A stretch of DNA of 64,000 nt from Parasphingorhabdus litoris DSM 22379 (GCF_020906275.1 NZ_CP086727.1:3465001-3529000); one strand, 5' to 3'; shown: positions 7,312-17,411, counted from the stretch's first letter. Numbers and translations: made by a program. The notes: generated from the letters alone by a model not told the origin.

Positions 7312-8259
7312 ATGACGCTTGACGGACAATTGGTTTGCATTTTTGGCGGTGGCGGCTTCCTGGGTCGCTATATCTCGCAACAGCTTTTGTCGCGCGGTGC
7401 GCGGGTGCGGGTGGCCGAACGTAATGTCAAAAATGCAATGCATATCAAGCCGCTGGGCAATTTGGGCCAGACCCAATTTGCCAGCGCCGATGTGACCAAG
7501 AAAGACAGCGTAAAACGGGCGGTTCATGGTTGTGACGCGGTTATTAATCTGGTTGGGATTTTGGATGGGGATTTTGAAACGGTCCACGTAACCGGCGCGC
7601 GCAACGTAGCCGAGGCTGCGGCTGAGGCCGGGTGCAGCGCATTGATCCAAATGTCGGCCATTGGTGCCGATAGCGAATCGCCATCCCGCTATGGGAAGAG
7701 CAAGGGCGACGCTGAGACCGCTGTGCTTGAGGCATTTCCCAGCGCAGTGATCATGCGCCCCTCCATAGTATTTGGCCGCGAAGACCAGTTCATCAACCGC
7801 TTTGCCGCGATGATCCGGATGATGCCGATAGTGCCGATAATTGGCAGCGACACAAAGTTTCAGCCGGTTTTTGTCGGCGACGTGGCACAGGCTGTGGCAG
7901 TCGCGCTAGAGAACCCCGCGCCTTATGCCGGTCAGATCTTTGAATTGGGCGGGCCGGAAGTCATTTCAATGGGGGATCTCAATCGGCGGATTGCCAAGAT
8001 GACGAAGCGGGAGCGCGGCTTTATCGAAATGCCGGATGTTGCAGCAAAGCTGATGGCGACGTGCACGGGTTTTCTTCCCGGTGCACCGATTACGTTGGAT
8101 CAGTATAAAATGCTGCAGAAGGACAATGTTGTTGCTGATGGGCAGGCTGGGCTGGAAGCATTTAATGTATCGCCAACACCCTTGGCGACCGTGGCCCGGG
8201 GGTGGATGGACAAATATACCACCTATGGCCGCTTTGGAGCGCGTGCAAAGGCAAGCTGA
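7312..8259 (+). CDS. Complex I NDUFA9-like NAD(P)-binding epimerase/dehydratase family protein
   Basis: The 315-residue protein opens with a Rossmann glycine motif (FGGGGFLGRYI, about residues 10-20). It continues with VINLVGIL, MSAIGAD and a YGKSKGDAE segment, the atypical SDR pattern of the NDUFA9/39-kDa complex I group. Bacterial members are soluble or membrane-associated and are often annotated as complex I subunit-like or NAD-dependent epimerase. They are not needed for the minimal 14-subunit NADH dehydrogenase. It lies alone on the plus strand, convergent with uppP across 12 bp. The exact substrate is unknown. Confidence 0.8.
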   Translation: MTLDGQLVCIFGGGGFLGRYISQQLLSRGARVRVAERNVKNAMHIKPLGNLGQTQFASADVTKKDSVKRAVHGCDAVINLVGILDGDFETVHVTGARNVAEAAAEAGCSALIQMSAIGADSESPSRYGKSKGDAETAVLEAFPSAVIMRPSIVFGREDQFINRFAAMIRMMPIVPIIGSDTKFQPVFVGDVAQAVAVALENPAPYAGQIFELGGPEVISMGDLNRRIAKMTKRERGFIEMPDVAAKLMATCTGFLPGAPITLDQYKMLQKDNVVADGQAGLEAFNVSPTPLATVARGWMDKYTTYGRFGARAKAS

Positions 8260-8271
8260 GGCGTAGCGACG

Positions 8272-9066
8272 CTAGAACCAGATCAGCAAGGCCGCGCCCA
8301 TCGCGACACGATAGATAACGAACACCATCATCGATGCCTTGCGCAGGAACTGCATCAGGAAAGTCATGGTCGCAAAGGCCGCGACGAAGGTCAGCGCACC
8401 GGTGATCAATGCTTCTTTGAGCAGATCACCACTGGCATCCATAAGATCCGGGATGATCAATATTCCCGCGCCTGCAACCGCCGGGATAGATAGTAGGAAC
8501 GAGAAACGGGCCGATTCCACACGGCTATAACCCAGAAAACGCGCAGCGGTCATCGTAACCCCCGACCGGCTGGTGCCCGGAATTAGCGCCAAAGCCTGGG
8601 CCAAACCGACAATCAATCCGTCCTTCAGTGTCATATCTTCAAACGATTTGACCTGCCGCCCAATACGGTCAGCGACGCCCAGCAGAACACCGTAGACAAT
8701 AAGGTTGATACCCACCAATGTCGTACTGCGAAATCCCTCCAGATAGCCGCCTGTCTTCAGGAACAAGCCCACAATGACCGCAGGAATCGTCCCGATGATG
8801 ATCCACCAAAGCAGCCGACGCTCGGTATCTGCTTTGCCAATACCAATGGTTGCCAGACCGCCTTTGCCGAAAGAAAGCACGTCTTTAAAAAAATAGGTGA
8901 TGATCGCCAGCAAAGATCCAACATGTACAGCAATGTCTATCATTGGCCCCTGATCAGCATAGCCGGTGAAAACGGGGAGCAATATGAGATGACCGGATGA
9001 GGAAATTGGCAAAAATTCGGTAACACCCTGCACGACGGCGAGGAGCAGCATTTGAATAAATGTCAT
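8272..9066 (-). CDS. uppP: Undecaprenyl-diphosphatase (BacA family)
   Basis: This 264-residue polytopic membrane enzyme removes a phosphate from undecaprenyl diphosphate, recycling the lipid carrier used in peptidoglycan and other envelope polymer synthesis. The two signature regions are present: Glu17 with FLPISSSGH (18-26), and PGTSRSG (163-169). Both belong to the active site. Several hydrophobic helices fill the rest, and the length is normal for the family. High activity confers bacitracin tolerance in related bacteria (family knowledge). The gene is monocistronic and convergent with the NDUFA9-like gene. Confidence 0.95.
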   Translation of the reverse strand: MTFIQMLLLAVVQGVTEFLPISSSGHLILLPVFTGYADQGPMIDIAVHVGSLLAIITYFFKDVLSFGKGGLATIGIGKADTERRLLWWIIIGTIPAVIVGLFLKTGGYLEGFRSTTLVGINLIVYGVLLGVADRIGRQVKSFEDMTLKDGLIVGLAQALALIPGTSRSGVTMTAARFLGYSRVESARFSFLLSIPAVAGAGILIIPDLMDASGDLLKEALITGALTFVAAFATMTFLMQFLRKASMMVFVIYRVAMGAALLIWF

Positions 9067-9226
9067 TATGGAACCCGGAGCAAGTGAAGGAAATCAACTT
9101 ATAGAAGCGGCATTCCACTTTGTCGTTGATGAATTTAGGTCCGATATGATACTTTTATTCTGCAGGCCCTCACAAGCCAGTCAAAAAACCGGCTAAAACA
9201 TGTTATATAAGACAGCTTTACTTACC

Positions 9227-9232
9227 TATAAT
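9227..9232 (+). promoter_or_regulatory. TATAAT -10 element upstream of gltD
   Basis: A consensus TATAAT lies at 9227-9232 in an otherwise AT-rich segment, with a weak -35-like TTATAT about 18 bases upstream. Transcription would start near 9239, leaving about 100 bases of leader before the preferred gltD ATG at 9340. Confidence 0.4.
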
Positions 9233-9339
9233 GCTGTTTTCGCGTGACTCTGCCCATGGATTCGCCTATCGGGGCCCCAACGCCCGCTCAGGAGGGCAGG
9301 GTCACCCTAATCGAAAAATACAAGAAACGAGCGATCTGC

Positions 9340-10794
9340 ATGCCAAAAGGCACGAAAAAATTAGACATGTTGAAATTTGTCAACACCGGTCAAACCTATC
9401 CCGAAAAGCGCGAGCCTACGCTGCGCGCCGAGGATTTTCAGGAAATTGCTGACCGCTATGCGCCTGAAAAAGCGGCGGAACAGGCGGCTCGCTGCTCGCA
9501 ATGCGGAGTGCCTTATTGCTCTACCCATTGTCCGCTCCATAATCATATTCCTGACTGGCTCCGCCTTACCGCCGAGGGCCGGGTTCGCGAAGCCTATGAA
9601 ATGTCGAATCTGACGTCGACCATGCCAGAGATCTGTGGCCGAATCTGTCCGCAGGATCGTCTGTGTGAAGGCAATTGCGTTATTGAATTTTCCGGCCATG
9701 GCGCTGTGACCATTGGCGCGGTTGAGAAATATATTACCGATACCGCCTGGGAAGAAGGCTGGGTCGAACCGCTGGTTGCTGGTAAATCGCGTGGCCAGTC
9801 AGTTGGCATTATCGGTGCCGGTCCAGCTGGCTTGACCGCTGGCGAATATCTGCGCGTCGCCGGTTATGATGTCCATATCTATGATCGCCATGATCGCGCT
9901 GGCGGATTGCTGACTTACGGCATTCCCGGTTTCAAGCTGGAAAAAGATGTCATCATGCGGCGCATCCAGCGCCTGAAAGATGGCGGCATCAACTTTCATG
10001 AGAATTTTGAAGTCGGCAAAGATGCGACATTGGAAGAGCTGCGCACCAAACATGACGCCATTCTGATCGCGACCGGCGTCTATAAGGCACGCGAGATCAA
10101 AATGCCGGGCGTCGGCGCGCCTGGTGTCGAAGAAGCTTTGGACTTCCTGACCGCCTCAAACCGCAAGAGCTTTGGCGATGATGTGCCTGATTTCGACAAT
10201 GGCCGGTTCAATGCCCAAGGCAAGAATGTGGTCGTAATCGGCGGCGGCGATACCGCGATGGATTGCGTGCGGACCTCGGTACGTCAGGGGGCGAAATCGG
10301 TTAAATGCCTCTATCGCCGTGATCGCGCCAATATGCCGGGGTCGCAGAATGAAGTGAAAAATGCCGAGGAAGAGGGCGTGGATTTTGTTTGGCTCTCTGC
10401 CCCGAAAGCGGTTGAGGGCACGGAACACGTCACGGCAGTCAAGGCAACAAAGATGCGCCTCGGCGCGCCTGATGCCAGTGGCCGACGCGCGCCAGAGGTA
10501 CAGCCCGACAGTGAATTCACGCTGGAGGCCGATCTGGTCATCAAGGCCTTGGGATTTGATGCGGAAGAGCTTCCCAGTCTGTTCGATTGCCCGGATCTCA
10601 GCGTTACGCGCTGGGGCACTTTGCGGGTCGATCACAAGAGTATGATGACCAATCTCGACGGCGTTTTTGCAGCCGGTGATATTGTCCGCGGAGCCAGCCT
10701 TGTGGTATGGGGTATCCGTGACGGTCGCGACGTGACCGAGCATATGCACAAATTCTTGCGCGAAAAAGCGCGGGCGGAAAAACAAGCCGCCTGA
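9340..10794 (+). CDS. gltD: Glutamate synthase [NADPH] small (beta) subunit
   Basis: The FAD- and NADPH-binding subunit of glutamate synthase passes electrons to the large subunit, which makes two glutamates from glutamine and 2-oxoglutarate. The N-terminal cysteine clusters (CSQCGVPYCSTHC from about residue 52, and CGRICPQDRLCEGNC) bind two 4Fe-4S centres. IGAGPAG near 160 is the FAD motif and VIGGGDTAMDC is the NADPH motif. The start is uncertain: the frame stays open to a GTG at 9244, but ATG 9340 gives the family-like N-terminus of 484 residues. It lies upstream of gltB with one gene between them, the reverse of the common gltB-gltD order. Confidence 0.95.
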   Translation: MPKGTKKLDMLKFVNTGQTYPEKREPTLRAEDFQEIADRYAPEKAAEQAARCSQCGVPYCSTHCPLHNHIPDWLRLTAEGRVREAYEMSNLTSTMPEICGRICPQDRLCEGNCVIEFSGHGAVTIGAVEKYITDTAWEEGWVEPLVAGKSRGQSVGIIGAGPAGLTAGEYLRVAGYDVHIYDRHDRAGGLLTYGIPGFKLEKDVIMRRIQRLKDGGINFHENFEVGKDATLEELRTKHDAILIATGVYKAREIKMPGVGAPGVEEALDFLTASNRKSFGDDVPDFDNGRFNAQGKNVVVIGGGDTAMDCVRTSVRQGAKSVKCLYRRDRANMPGSQNEVKNAEEEGVDFVWLSAPKAVEGTEHVTAVKATKMRLGAPDASGRRAPEVQPDSEFTLEADLVIKALGFDAEELPSLFDCPDLSVTRWGTLRVDHKSMMTNLDGVFAAGDIVRGASLVVWGIRDGRDVTEHMHKFLREKARAEKQAA

Positions 10795-10830
10795 CGCCGC
10801 CTCTTTCGCCTACCCAATTCGGAGTAAAAA

Positions 10831-11715
10831 ATGAGAAAAATCTTTGCGATTACCGTAAGTTCACTGGCTTTGGCATTCAGCACCCCCGCCACGGCACAAG
10901 ATGCGGATGCAACAGCAACAGCCGAAAGCGAAGCCAAACCGATTGATCCGGCGCGCCTCTCTGCGGCCAAAAATACGGTCGATTATCTGTTCCCGCTCGG
11001 CACCTATGAGCGGATGATGCGTGGTACACTGGATCAGATGATGGATCAGATGATGGTTAGCATGGGCGGCATGCGCATGGGTGACCTTGCCAGTGCCGGC
11101 GGTGTAGCGAAAGACGATATCCCCGACGATATTGGGGAACGGACACTGGCCGATATATCGCGGGAGGCCGATCCGCATTTTGAAGAGCGGATGAAAATCT
11201 CGACCAAGGTCATGATGAATGAGATGGTGGATTTGATGGTCGCCATGGAACCAGCGGTTCGCGAGGCATTGACGAACATCTACGCCCGCAAGTTCACGGT
11301 TAGCCAGTTGAACGAAATGAACGGTTTCTTCGCTACCGATACCGGCGGAGCCTTTGCCCGGGACTATATGATGGTGTTCGTCGATCCGGAAATGATGCAG
11401 TCGATGATGAACATGGTGCCTGAAATGATGCAGGCCATGCCAGCAATCATGAAAAAGGTCGAGGAAGCCACGGCTCATCTGCCACCCGTAAAAACACATG
11501 GCAATGATCCTTTTGCCTCGATCGACGAGGTGATGGAGGACGCTGACAATTCGGATGATTCCACGGATTGGGAAGATCCTGAAAATTGGTCACCAGCCGA
11601 TCGCGAACTGGTCAACAAGCTCAGCGTCGATTCCGATGCCGCGTTTGAGGCTTATTATGAAGCGCTCGAAACAGCGCAGAAAAACGCCAAAGCAAAAATG
11701 GCGAAAAATAAATAA
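10831..11715 (+). CDS. Secreted Met-rich DUF2059-like protein
   Basis: The 294-residue protein has a signal peptide (about residues 1-22, cut after TPATAQ) and no membrane segment in the mature part. The segment IYARKFTVSQLNEMNGFF followed by TGGAFARDYM matches the style of DUF2059 proteins. The mature protein is unusually rich in methionine, with blocks such as MMRGTLDQMMDQMM and PEMMQSMMNMVPEMM, and ends in a lysine-rich tail. It sits between gltD and gltB with short gaps (36 and 45 bp), so it is likely co-transcribed. A shorter paralogue lies at 17412. The function is unknown; metal binding through Met is only a guess. Confidence 0.8.
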   Translation: MRKIFAITVSSLALAFSTPATAQDADATATAESEAKPIDPARLSAAKNTVDYLFPLGTYERMMRGTLDQMMDQMMVSMGGMRMGDLASAGGVAKDDIPDDIGERTLADISREADPHFEERMKISTKVMMNEMVDLMVAMEPAVREALTNIYARKFTVSQLNEMNGFFATDTGGAFARDYMMVFVDPEMMQSMMNMVPEMMQAMPAIMKKVEEATAHLPPVKTHGNDPFASIDEVMEDADNSDDSTDWEDPENWSPADRELVNKLSVDSDAAFEAYYEALETAQKNAKAKMAKNK

Positions 11716-11760
11716 GCGGCCACCCGGCAGGCCGTTTCCACTTTTTGAAATGAAATTGAT

Positions 11761-14700
11761 ATGACGCACCACTATCCAACGCCCGCACATAAGCGCCTTG
11801 CCGAAACCGGCATGTACCGGCCTGAATTTGAATCTGATGCCTGCGGTGTCGGACTGGTCGCAGCCACCGATGGCAAGCCTTCGCGGCGGGTGGTGTCATC
11901 CGCCATTGATGCGTTGAAAGCGGTCTGGCACCGCGGCGCGGTTGACGCGGATGGAATGACGGGTGACGGAGCCGGTCTGCATGTTGATTTGCCGGCACGT
12001 TTCTTTGACGATGCGATTGCGGATAGCGGTCACAAGGTAATGCCCAACCGGCTTGCCGTCGGCATGATCTTTCTGCCGCGCACCGATCTCAGCGCGCAGG
12101 AAACATGCCGGACGATTGTGGAAGCGGAAATAATCGAAGCCGGTTATAAAATTTACGGCTGGCGGCAGGTGCCGGTCGATGTTTCGGTCATTGGTGTGAA
12201 GGCACAGAATACGCGGCCGGAAATTGAACAGATCATGATCGCTGGGCCGCTGCCCGATCGCCAGAGCGCCGCGGAGTTTGAAAAGAACCTCTATCTCATC
12301 CGTCGCCGAATCGAGAAAAAAGTGGTCGCGGCACAAATTCATGATTTCTATATCTGCAGCCTGTCCTGCCGCTCGATCATCTACAAAGGCCTGTTCCTCG
12401 CGGAATCCCTGTCGGTCTTTTATCCCGACCTGACTGACGAACGGTTTGAAAGCCGAGTGGCGATTTTCCACCAGCGCTATTCAACCAATACATTCCCGCA
12501 ATGGTGGCTGGCCCAGCCGTTCCGCACGCTTGCTCATAATGGCGAAGTCAACACAATCCGCGGCAACAAGAACTGGATGAAGAGCCACGAGATCAAGATG
12601 GCGAGCCTCGCCTTTGGTGATCATTCCGAAGATATTAAGCCGGTGATTCCAGCTGGTGCATCCGATACCGCTGCGCTCGACGCCGTGTTTGAAACCATCT
12701 GCCGCTCCGGCCGCGATGCACCGACCGCCAAGCTGATGCTCGTACCCGAAGCGTGGCAAAATGAAGCGGATATCGATCCGGCACATAAAGCCATGTATGA
12801 ATATATGGCGAGTGTCATGGAGCCATGGGATGGTCCCGCTGCGCTGGCGATGACCGACGGTCGCTGGGCTGTGGCTGGTGTGGACCGCAATGCGCTGCGG
12901 CCGCTGCGGTACAGCAAGACGTCCGACAATTTGCTGATCATCGGATCGGAAACCGGTATGGTCGTGGTGCCCGAAAGCCAGATTATCGATAAGGGCCGGC
13001 TTGGTCCCGGCGAGATGATCGCTGTGGATCTGGATGAAGGCGTCGTTTTCACCGACAAGGAGATCAAGGACCAGATCGCATCCGAAGAACCCTATGCCGA
13101 GCGCGTCAAAGGCTTCAGGACAATGGACGATCTGCCGCCTGCGCCTGCTGATGCAGGGATGAATTTCTCCAAGGAAGAATTGATCCGCCGCCAGACTGCG
13201 GCCGGTCATACGCTGGAAGACATGGAGGTAATCCTCGCCCCGATGGTTGAGGATGCCAAGGAAGCCATCGGTTCGATGGGCGATGACACACCGCTTGCGG
13301 TGATCAGCCTGAAACCGCGTCAGGTCAGCCACTTCTTCCGCCAGAATTTCTCGCAGGTCACCAATCCGCCGATTGACAGTTTGCGCGAACGCCATGTGAT
13401 GAGCCTGCGCACGCGCTTCTCGAACCTCGCCAACATATTGGAGAAGGACAGCCAGAATGAAAATGTTCTGGTGCTCGACAGCCCTGTACTCAGTTGCAGT
13501 GCCTGGGAACGGTTAAAGGCAAGCTTTGGCGATGCGGTTGCCGAAATTGATTGCACCATGTCCAACACCGGCGGCGCGATTGAATTGCGCGATGCCATTG
13601 CCCGGATCCGCGACGAAGCCGAACAAGCGGTGCGTCAGGGGAAGACCGAAATTTTCCTGACCGACGAGAATATCGACGAAGACCATATGTGTATCTCGAT
13701 GGTCATCGCAACCGCCGCCGTGCACACCCATTTGGTGCGCAAGGGATTACGGGCCTATGCTTCCGTCAACGTCCGGGCGGCAGAATGCCTCGACACCCAT
13801 TGCTATGCCGTGCTGATCGGTGTGGGTGCGACCACCGTTAACGCCTATCTGTCCGAAGCAGCCATTGCCGACCGCCATGCACGCGGGCTGTTTGACGGCC
13901 TATCTTTGGAAGAGTGCATCGCCCGCCACAAGAAAGCAGTCGACGAAGGCTTGCTGAAAATCATGTCCAAAATGGGCATTGCCGTTATTTCCAGCTATCG
14001 CGGCGGTTATAATTTTGAAGCCGTTGGTCTGTCGCGCGCGCTTTGCAATGATCTGTTCCCTGGCATGCCAACCAAGATTTCAGGCGAAGGCTATGCCTCG
14101 CTGTTTATTAACGCGCAGGAAAAGCATGACGCGGCGTTCGAAGCAGCGGTTGTGCGCTTGCCGGTCGGCGGGTTCTACAAGCAACGCGATGGCGGAGAGG
14201 CTCATGCCTATAGCGCACATCTGATGCACTTGCTGCAAAGCGCAGTCGCGCATGACAGCTATTCCTCTTACCTGCAATTCTCACAAGGTGTCCGCGAACT
14301 GGAGCCTGTATATCTACGCGACCTGATGGAATTTAACTACGCGCCGGAACCGATTCCGATCGACGAAGTGGAAGCGATTACCGAAATCCGCAAACGCTTT
14401 AATACGCCCGGCATGTCCCTCGGCGCACTCAGCCCCGAGGCGCATGAAACACTTGCCATTGCGATGAACCGCATTGGTGCGAAATCGGTATCCGGTGAAG
14501 GCGGAGAAGAGAAACGCCGCTACACGCCGTTTGAAAATGGCGACAATGCCTCCAGCCCGATCAAGCAGGTCGCTTCCGGCCGCTTTGGGGTGACTGCGGA
14601 ATATCTTGGCGCTTGCGAAGAGGTCGAGATCAAGGTTGCCCAAGGCGCCAAGCCTGGTGAAGGCGGCCAATTGCCTGGCTTTAAAGTCACGGAATTTATC

Positions 14701-16287
14701 GCCAAGCTGCGTCATTCGACGCCAGGTGTTACGCTGATCAGCCCACCACCACATCACGATATCTATTCGATCGAAGATCTGGCGCAGCTGATTTATGATC
14801 TCAAGCAGATCAACCCGAAAGCGCGGGTCTGCGTGAAGCTGGTTTCTGCGGCCGGTATCGGCACCATCGCCGCTGGCGTTGCAAAAGCCCATGCCGACGT
14901 GATCCTGATCTCCGGCAATACGGGCGGAACGGGCGCATCGCCACAAACGTCGATCAAATTTGCTGGGACGCCCTGGGAAATGGGTCTTACCGAAGCCAAT
15001 CAGGTGCTTACCCTCAATGGTTTGCGTCACCGGGTAAAACTGCGCACCGACGGCGGCCTGAAGACCGGACGCGATATTGTTATTGCGGCGATTTTGGGCG
15101 CGGAAGAATTCGGCCTTGGTACGCTGAGCCTTGTCGCCATGGGTTGTATCATGGTCCGGCAATGCCACAGCAACACCTGCCCGGTTGGTGTCTGTGTACA
15201 GGATGAGAAATTGCGTGAGAAATTCACCGGCACGCCGGAAAAAGTCATCAATCTGATGACCTATATGGCCGAAGAAGTGCGCGAGATATTGGCACGGCTT
15301 GGTTACCGGTCGCTGGAAGAAGTCATTGGCCGCACCGAATTGCTGCGGCAGGTGAGCCGCGGGGCCGAGCATCTCGATGATCTCGACCTCAACCCGATCC
15401 TCGCCAAGGTCGATGCGCCGGATACCGAGCGTACGTTCAACCTGCCGACACACCGCAATGAGGTGCCCGACAGTTTGGACGCACAGATGATTGCCGATGC
15501 GCAGCCGGTATTTGAACGCCGCGAGAAAATGCAGCTGACCTATACGGTGCGCAATACGCACCGCGCCGTCGGCACGCGTTTCTCGGCAGAGGTCACGGCC
15601 AAATATGGCATGACCGCGCTGAACGAGGACCATGTCCATGTGCGTCTGCGCGGCAGTGCGGGCCAGTCTCTCGGCGCCTTCATGTGTCAGGGGATCACGC
15701 TGGAAGTCTTTGGCGATGCCAATGACTATGTCGGCAAGGGCCTGTCCGGCGGCAAGATCGTCGTTCGTCCGATGGTCAGCTCTCCACTGGATTCAAAAGA
15801 CAATACGATTATCGGCAACACGGTACTTTATGGCGCGACTTCCGGTCAGCTTTTTGCAGCCGGGCAAGCCGGCGAACGATTTGCTGTCCGTAATAGCGGC
15901 GCGGATGTGGTTGTCGAAGGTTGCGGTGCCAATGGCTGTGAATATATGACCGGCGGCAATGCTGTGATCCTTGGCGCGGTTGGTAATAATTTCGGCGCGG
16001 GCATGACCGGCGGCATGGCCTTCATCCTCGACCTCGACCGTGATTTTGAGAAGCACGCCAATCCCGAAAGCATCATCTGGCAACGGCTGGACAGCGACTA
16101 TTGGGAGGAGCATCTCAAATCCCTGATCGAAGCGCATCACCGGACCACCGACAGCAACTGGTCGGAAACGATCCTGCGCGACTGGGACCGCTGGCGGGAA
16201 CGCTTCTGGCAGGTCTGTCCGAAGGAAATGGTCGAACGGCTGGATCATCCGCTGTCGGATGGAGATGCTGTCGTTGCGGCAGAGTGA
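11761..16287 (+). CDS. gltB: Glutamate synthase [NADPH] large (alpha) subunit
   Basis: The 1508-residue alpha subunit releases ammonia from glutamine and channels it to 2-oxoglutarate. Cys28 in ESDACGVG is the glutaminase nucleophile, exposed after removal of a 27-residue propeptide. The central domain follows, then the FMN-binding synthase domain, with 3Fe-4S cysteines at 1129, 1135 and 1140 (CIMVRQCHSNTC). The C-terminal GXGXG beta-helix domain has glycine-rich repeats (GANGCEYMTGGNAVILG). Length is normal and the frame is intact. It forms the glutamate synthase holoenzyme with GltD, encoded upstream. Confidence 0.97.
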   Translation: MTHHYPTPAHKRLAETGMYRPEFESDACGVGLVAATDGKPSRRVVSSAIDALKAVWHRGAVDADGMTGDGAGLHVDLPARFFDDAIADSGHKVMPNRLAVGMIFLPRTDLSAQETCRTIVEAEIIEAGYKIYGWRQVPVDVSVIGVKAQNTRPEIEQIMIAGPLPDRQSAAEFEKNLYLIRRRIEKKVVAAQIHDFYICSLSCRSIIYKGLFLAESLSVFYPDLTDERFESRVAIFHQRYSTNTFPQWWLAQPFRTLAHNGEVNTIRGNKNWMKSHEIKMASLAFGDHSEDIKPVIPAGASDTAALDAVFETICRSGRDAPTAKLMLVPEAWQNEADIDPAHKAMYEYMASVMEPWDGPAALAMTDGRWAVAGVDRNALRPLRYSKTSDNLLIIGSETGMVVVPESQIIDKGRLGPGEMIAVDLDEGVVFTDKEIKDQIASEEPYAERVKGFRTMDDLPPAPADAGMNFSKEELIRRQTAAGHTLEDMEVILAPMVEDAKEAIGSMGDDTPLAVISLKPRQVSHFFRQNFSQVTNPPIDSLRERHVMSLRTRFSNLANILEKDSQNENVLVLDSPVLSCSAWERLKASFGDAVAEIDCTMSNTGGAIELRDAIARIRDEAEQAVRQGKTEIFLTDENIDEDHMCISMVIATAAVHTHLVRKGLRAYASVNVRAAECLDTHCYAVLIGVGATTVNAYLSEAAIADRHARGLFDGLSLEECIARHKKAVDEGLLKIMSKMGIAVISSYRGGYNFEAVGLSRALCNDLFPGMPTKISGEGYASLFINAQEKHDAAFEAAVVRLPVGGFYKQRDGGEAHAYSAHLMHLLQSAVAHDSYSSYLQFSQGVRELEPVYLRDLMEFNYAPEPIPIDEVEAITEIRKRFNTPGMSLGALSPEAHETLAIAMNRIGAKSVSGEGGEEKRRYTPFENGDNASSPIKQVASGRFGVTAEYLGACEEVEIKVAQGAKPGEGGQLPGFKVTEFIAKLRHSTPGVTLISPPPHHDIYSIEDLAQLIYDLKQINPKARVCVKLVSAAGIGTIAAGVAKAHADVILISGNTGGTGASPQTSIKFAGTPWEMGLTEANQVLTLNGLRHRVKLRTDGGLKTGRDIVIAAILGAEEFGLGTLSLVAMGCIMVRQCHSNTCPVGVCVQDEKLREKFTGTPEKVINLMTYMAEEVREILARLGYRSLEEVIGRTELLRQVSRGAEHLDDLDLNPILAKVDAPDTERTFNLPTHRNEVPDSLDAQMIADAQPVFERREKMQLTYTVRNTHRAVGTRFSAEVTAKYGMTALNEDHVHVRLRGSAGQSLGAFMCQGITLEVFGDANDYVGKGLSGGKIVVRPMVSSPLDSKDNTIIGNTVLYGATSGQLFAAGQAGERFAVRNSGADVVVEGCGANGCEYMTGGNAVILGAVGNNFGAGMTGGMAFILDLDRDFEKHANPESIIWQRLDSDYWEEHLKSLIEAHHRTTDSNWSETILRDWDRWRERFWQVCPKEMVERLDHPLSDGDAVVAAE

Positions 16288-16297
16288 GTTGGTCACA

Positions 16298-16822
16298 ATG
16301 ACGACGACAGCCAATGTTGTTGTTCAAAGCCTCACGGTAGCCGATGCCGATGCTATTCTGGATATTTATCAGCAGGGGATGGACACTGGTCACGCAACCT
16401 TTCAGGAGCATGCGCCTAGTTGGAATGATTGGGACCAGAGCCATCTGCAAACACCGCGTCTCGGTGCTTTTGTGGACACAGAACTCGCCGGATGGGCAGC
16501 ACTCAGTCCAACGTCTTCGCGCTGCGTCTATGCAGGGGTTGCCGAAGAAAGTGTTTATGTCGCCTCAAAATTCGCAGGCATGGGAATTGGTTTAATGCTT
16601 CTGCAAGCCATCGTCGCTGCCTCTGAAGAAGAAGGTATCTGGACGCTGACCGCAGGGGTTTTTCCAGAAAATGAAGCAAGCATGAAGCTGCACCAAAAGG
16701 CCGGCTTCAAAACCCTGGGCCGCAGGGAACGGATCGGAAAAATGACCTTTGGGCCTCTGGCTGACCAATGGCGAGACGTTATATCTTTTGAGCGGCGTAG
16801 CGATGATCCCAAATTCGGCTAG
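16298..16822 (+). CDS. GNAT acetyltransferase, phosphinothricin N-acetyltransferase-like
   Basis: This GNAT-fold protein of about 174 residues follows gltB closely. It begins VVVQSLTVADADAILDIYQQG and contains SVYVASKFAGMGIGLMLLQAI (the acetyl-CoA pyrophosphate loop in R/QxxGxG style) and VFPENEASMKLHQKAGF. These mark the Pat/Bar/MddA subgroup that acetylates phosphinothricin, methionine sulfone or related amino acid analogues. The frame extends back into gltB to 16259, but ATG 16298, 10 bp after the gltB stop, is the better start. Substrate not determined. Confidence 0.85.
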   Translation: MTTTANVVVQSLTVADADAILDIYQQGMDTGHATFQEHAPSWNDWDQSHLQTPRLGAFVDTELAGWAALSPTSSRCVYAGVAEESVYVASKFAGMGIGLMLLQAIVAASEEEGIWTLTAGVFPENEASMKLHQKAGFKTLGRRERIGKMTFGPLADQWRDVISFERRSDDPKFG

Positions 16823-16934
16823 CGTAAAATAGCTCGGACCAACATTCTGCATGTTCTTGTTTTGATCTCAACGTAGGCTATACTTAAGTGAACGGCGGAA
16901 CATTGCCTGATTCGCCGTTTGAGGAGCCAGAACA

Positions 16935-17270
16935 ATGCCCAAAATCACACCCAATTATATGGAAATGAAAGCGACCGACCTTGGCGCCAGTAAAGCCTTT
17001 TATGAAAAAGCCTTCGGCTTTGCCTTTACCGATTATGGCCCGGAATATGCCGCTGTTGAAGGCGGGCCGGTACAGATTGGGCTCGCGACGGGAGAAGAAC
17101 CGCCCGCACCCATGCCGACCTTTGAAAGTGATGATCTGGAAGCCGCGCTGGCACAGGTGAAAGCGGCCGGCGGTGCAATCGTCAAGGAGATTTTCGCTTA
17201 TCCCGGCGGTCGCCGCTTTGAATGCCTTGATCCTTCGGGCAATCGACTGGCCATTTATCAGGTTGCTTGA
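16935..17270 (+). CDS. VOC-family (glyoxalase/bleomycin resistance-like) protein
   Basis: The 111-residue protein has one vicinal oxygen chelate module pair: NYMEMKATDLGASKAFYEKAFGFAFTDYG at the N-terminus and GGRRFECLDPSGNRLAIYQ at the C-terminus. Such small VOC proteins act as dimers and may be lyases, dioxygenases or binding proteins. The usual first metal-ligand His of glyoxalase I is not seen in the first strand, so metal-dependent catalysis is uncertain. A GAGGAGCC ribosome site precedes the ATG. Confidence 0.8.
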   Translation: MPKITPNYMEMKATDLGASKAFYEKAFGFAFTDYGPEYAAVEGGPVQIGLATGEEPPAPMPTFESDDLEAALAQVKAAGGAIVKEIFAYPGGRRFECLDPSGNRLAIYQVA

Positions 17271-17411
17271 TTTCGGCTTTCCGTGCCGGTTTTACGACAA
17301 TTTACGATCCTTGCTGAATGACTCTGCGCCGGTTCAGCTTTGACTCAGATCAGGGCTGCTAGACGCCAAGTGTCGTTGGCGAACAACGATGACTGTTTAG
17401 GAGGCTCAGCT

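Noticed and set aside
12481..13395. 304-codon open frame on the minus strand
   Set aside because: It also lies fully inside gltB on the opposite strand and resembles no protein family.
14314..15639. 441-codon open frame on the minus strand
   Set aside because: It is antisense to gltB, which has strong domain and motif support; the frame is a shadow of its codon bias.
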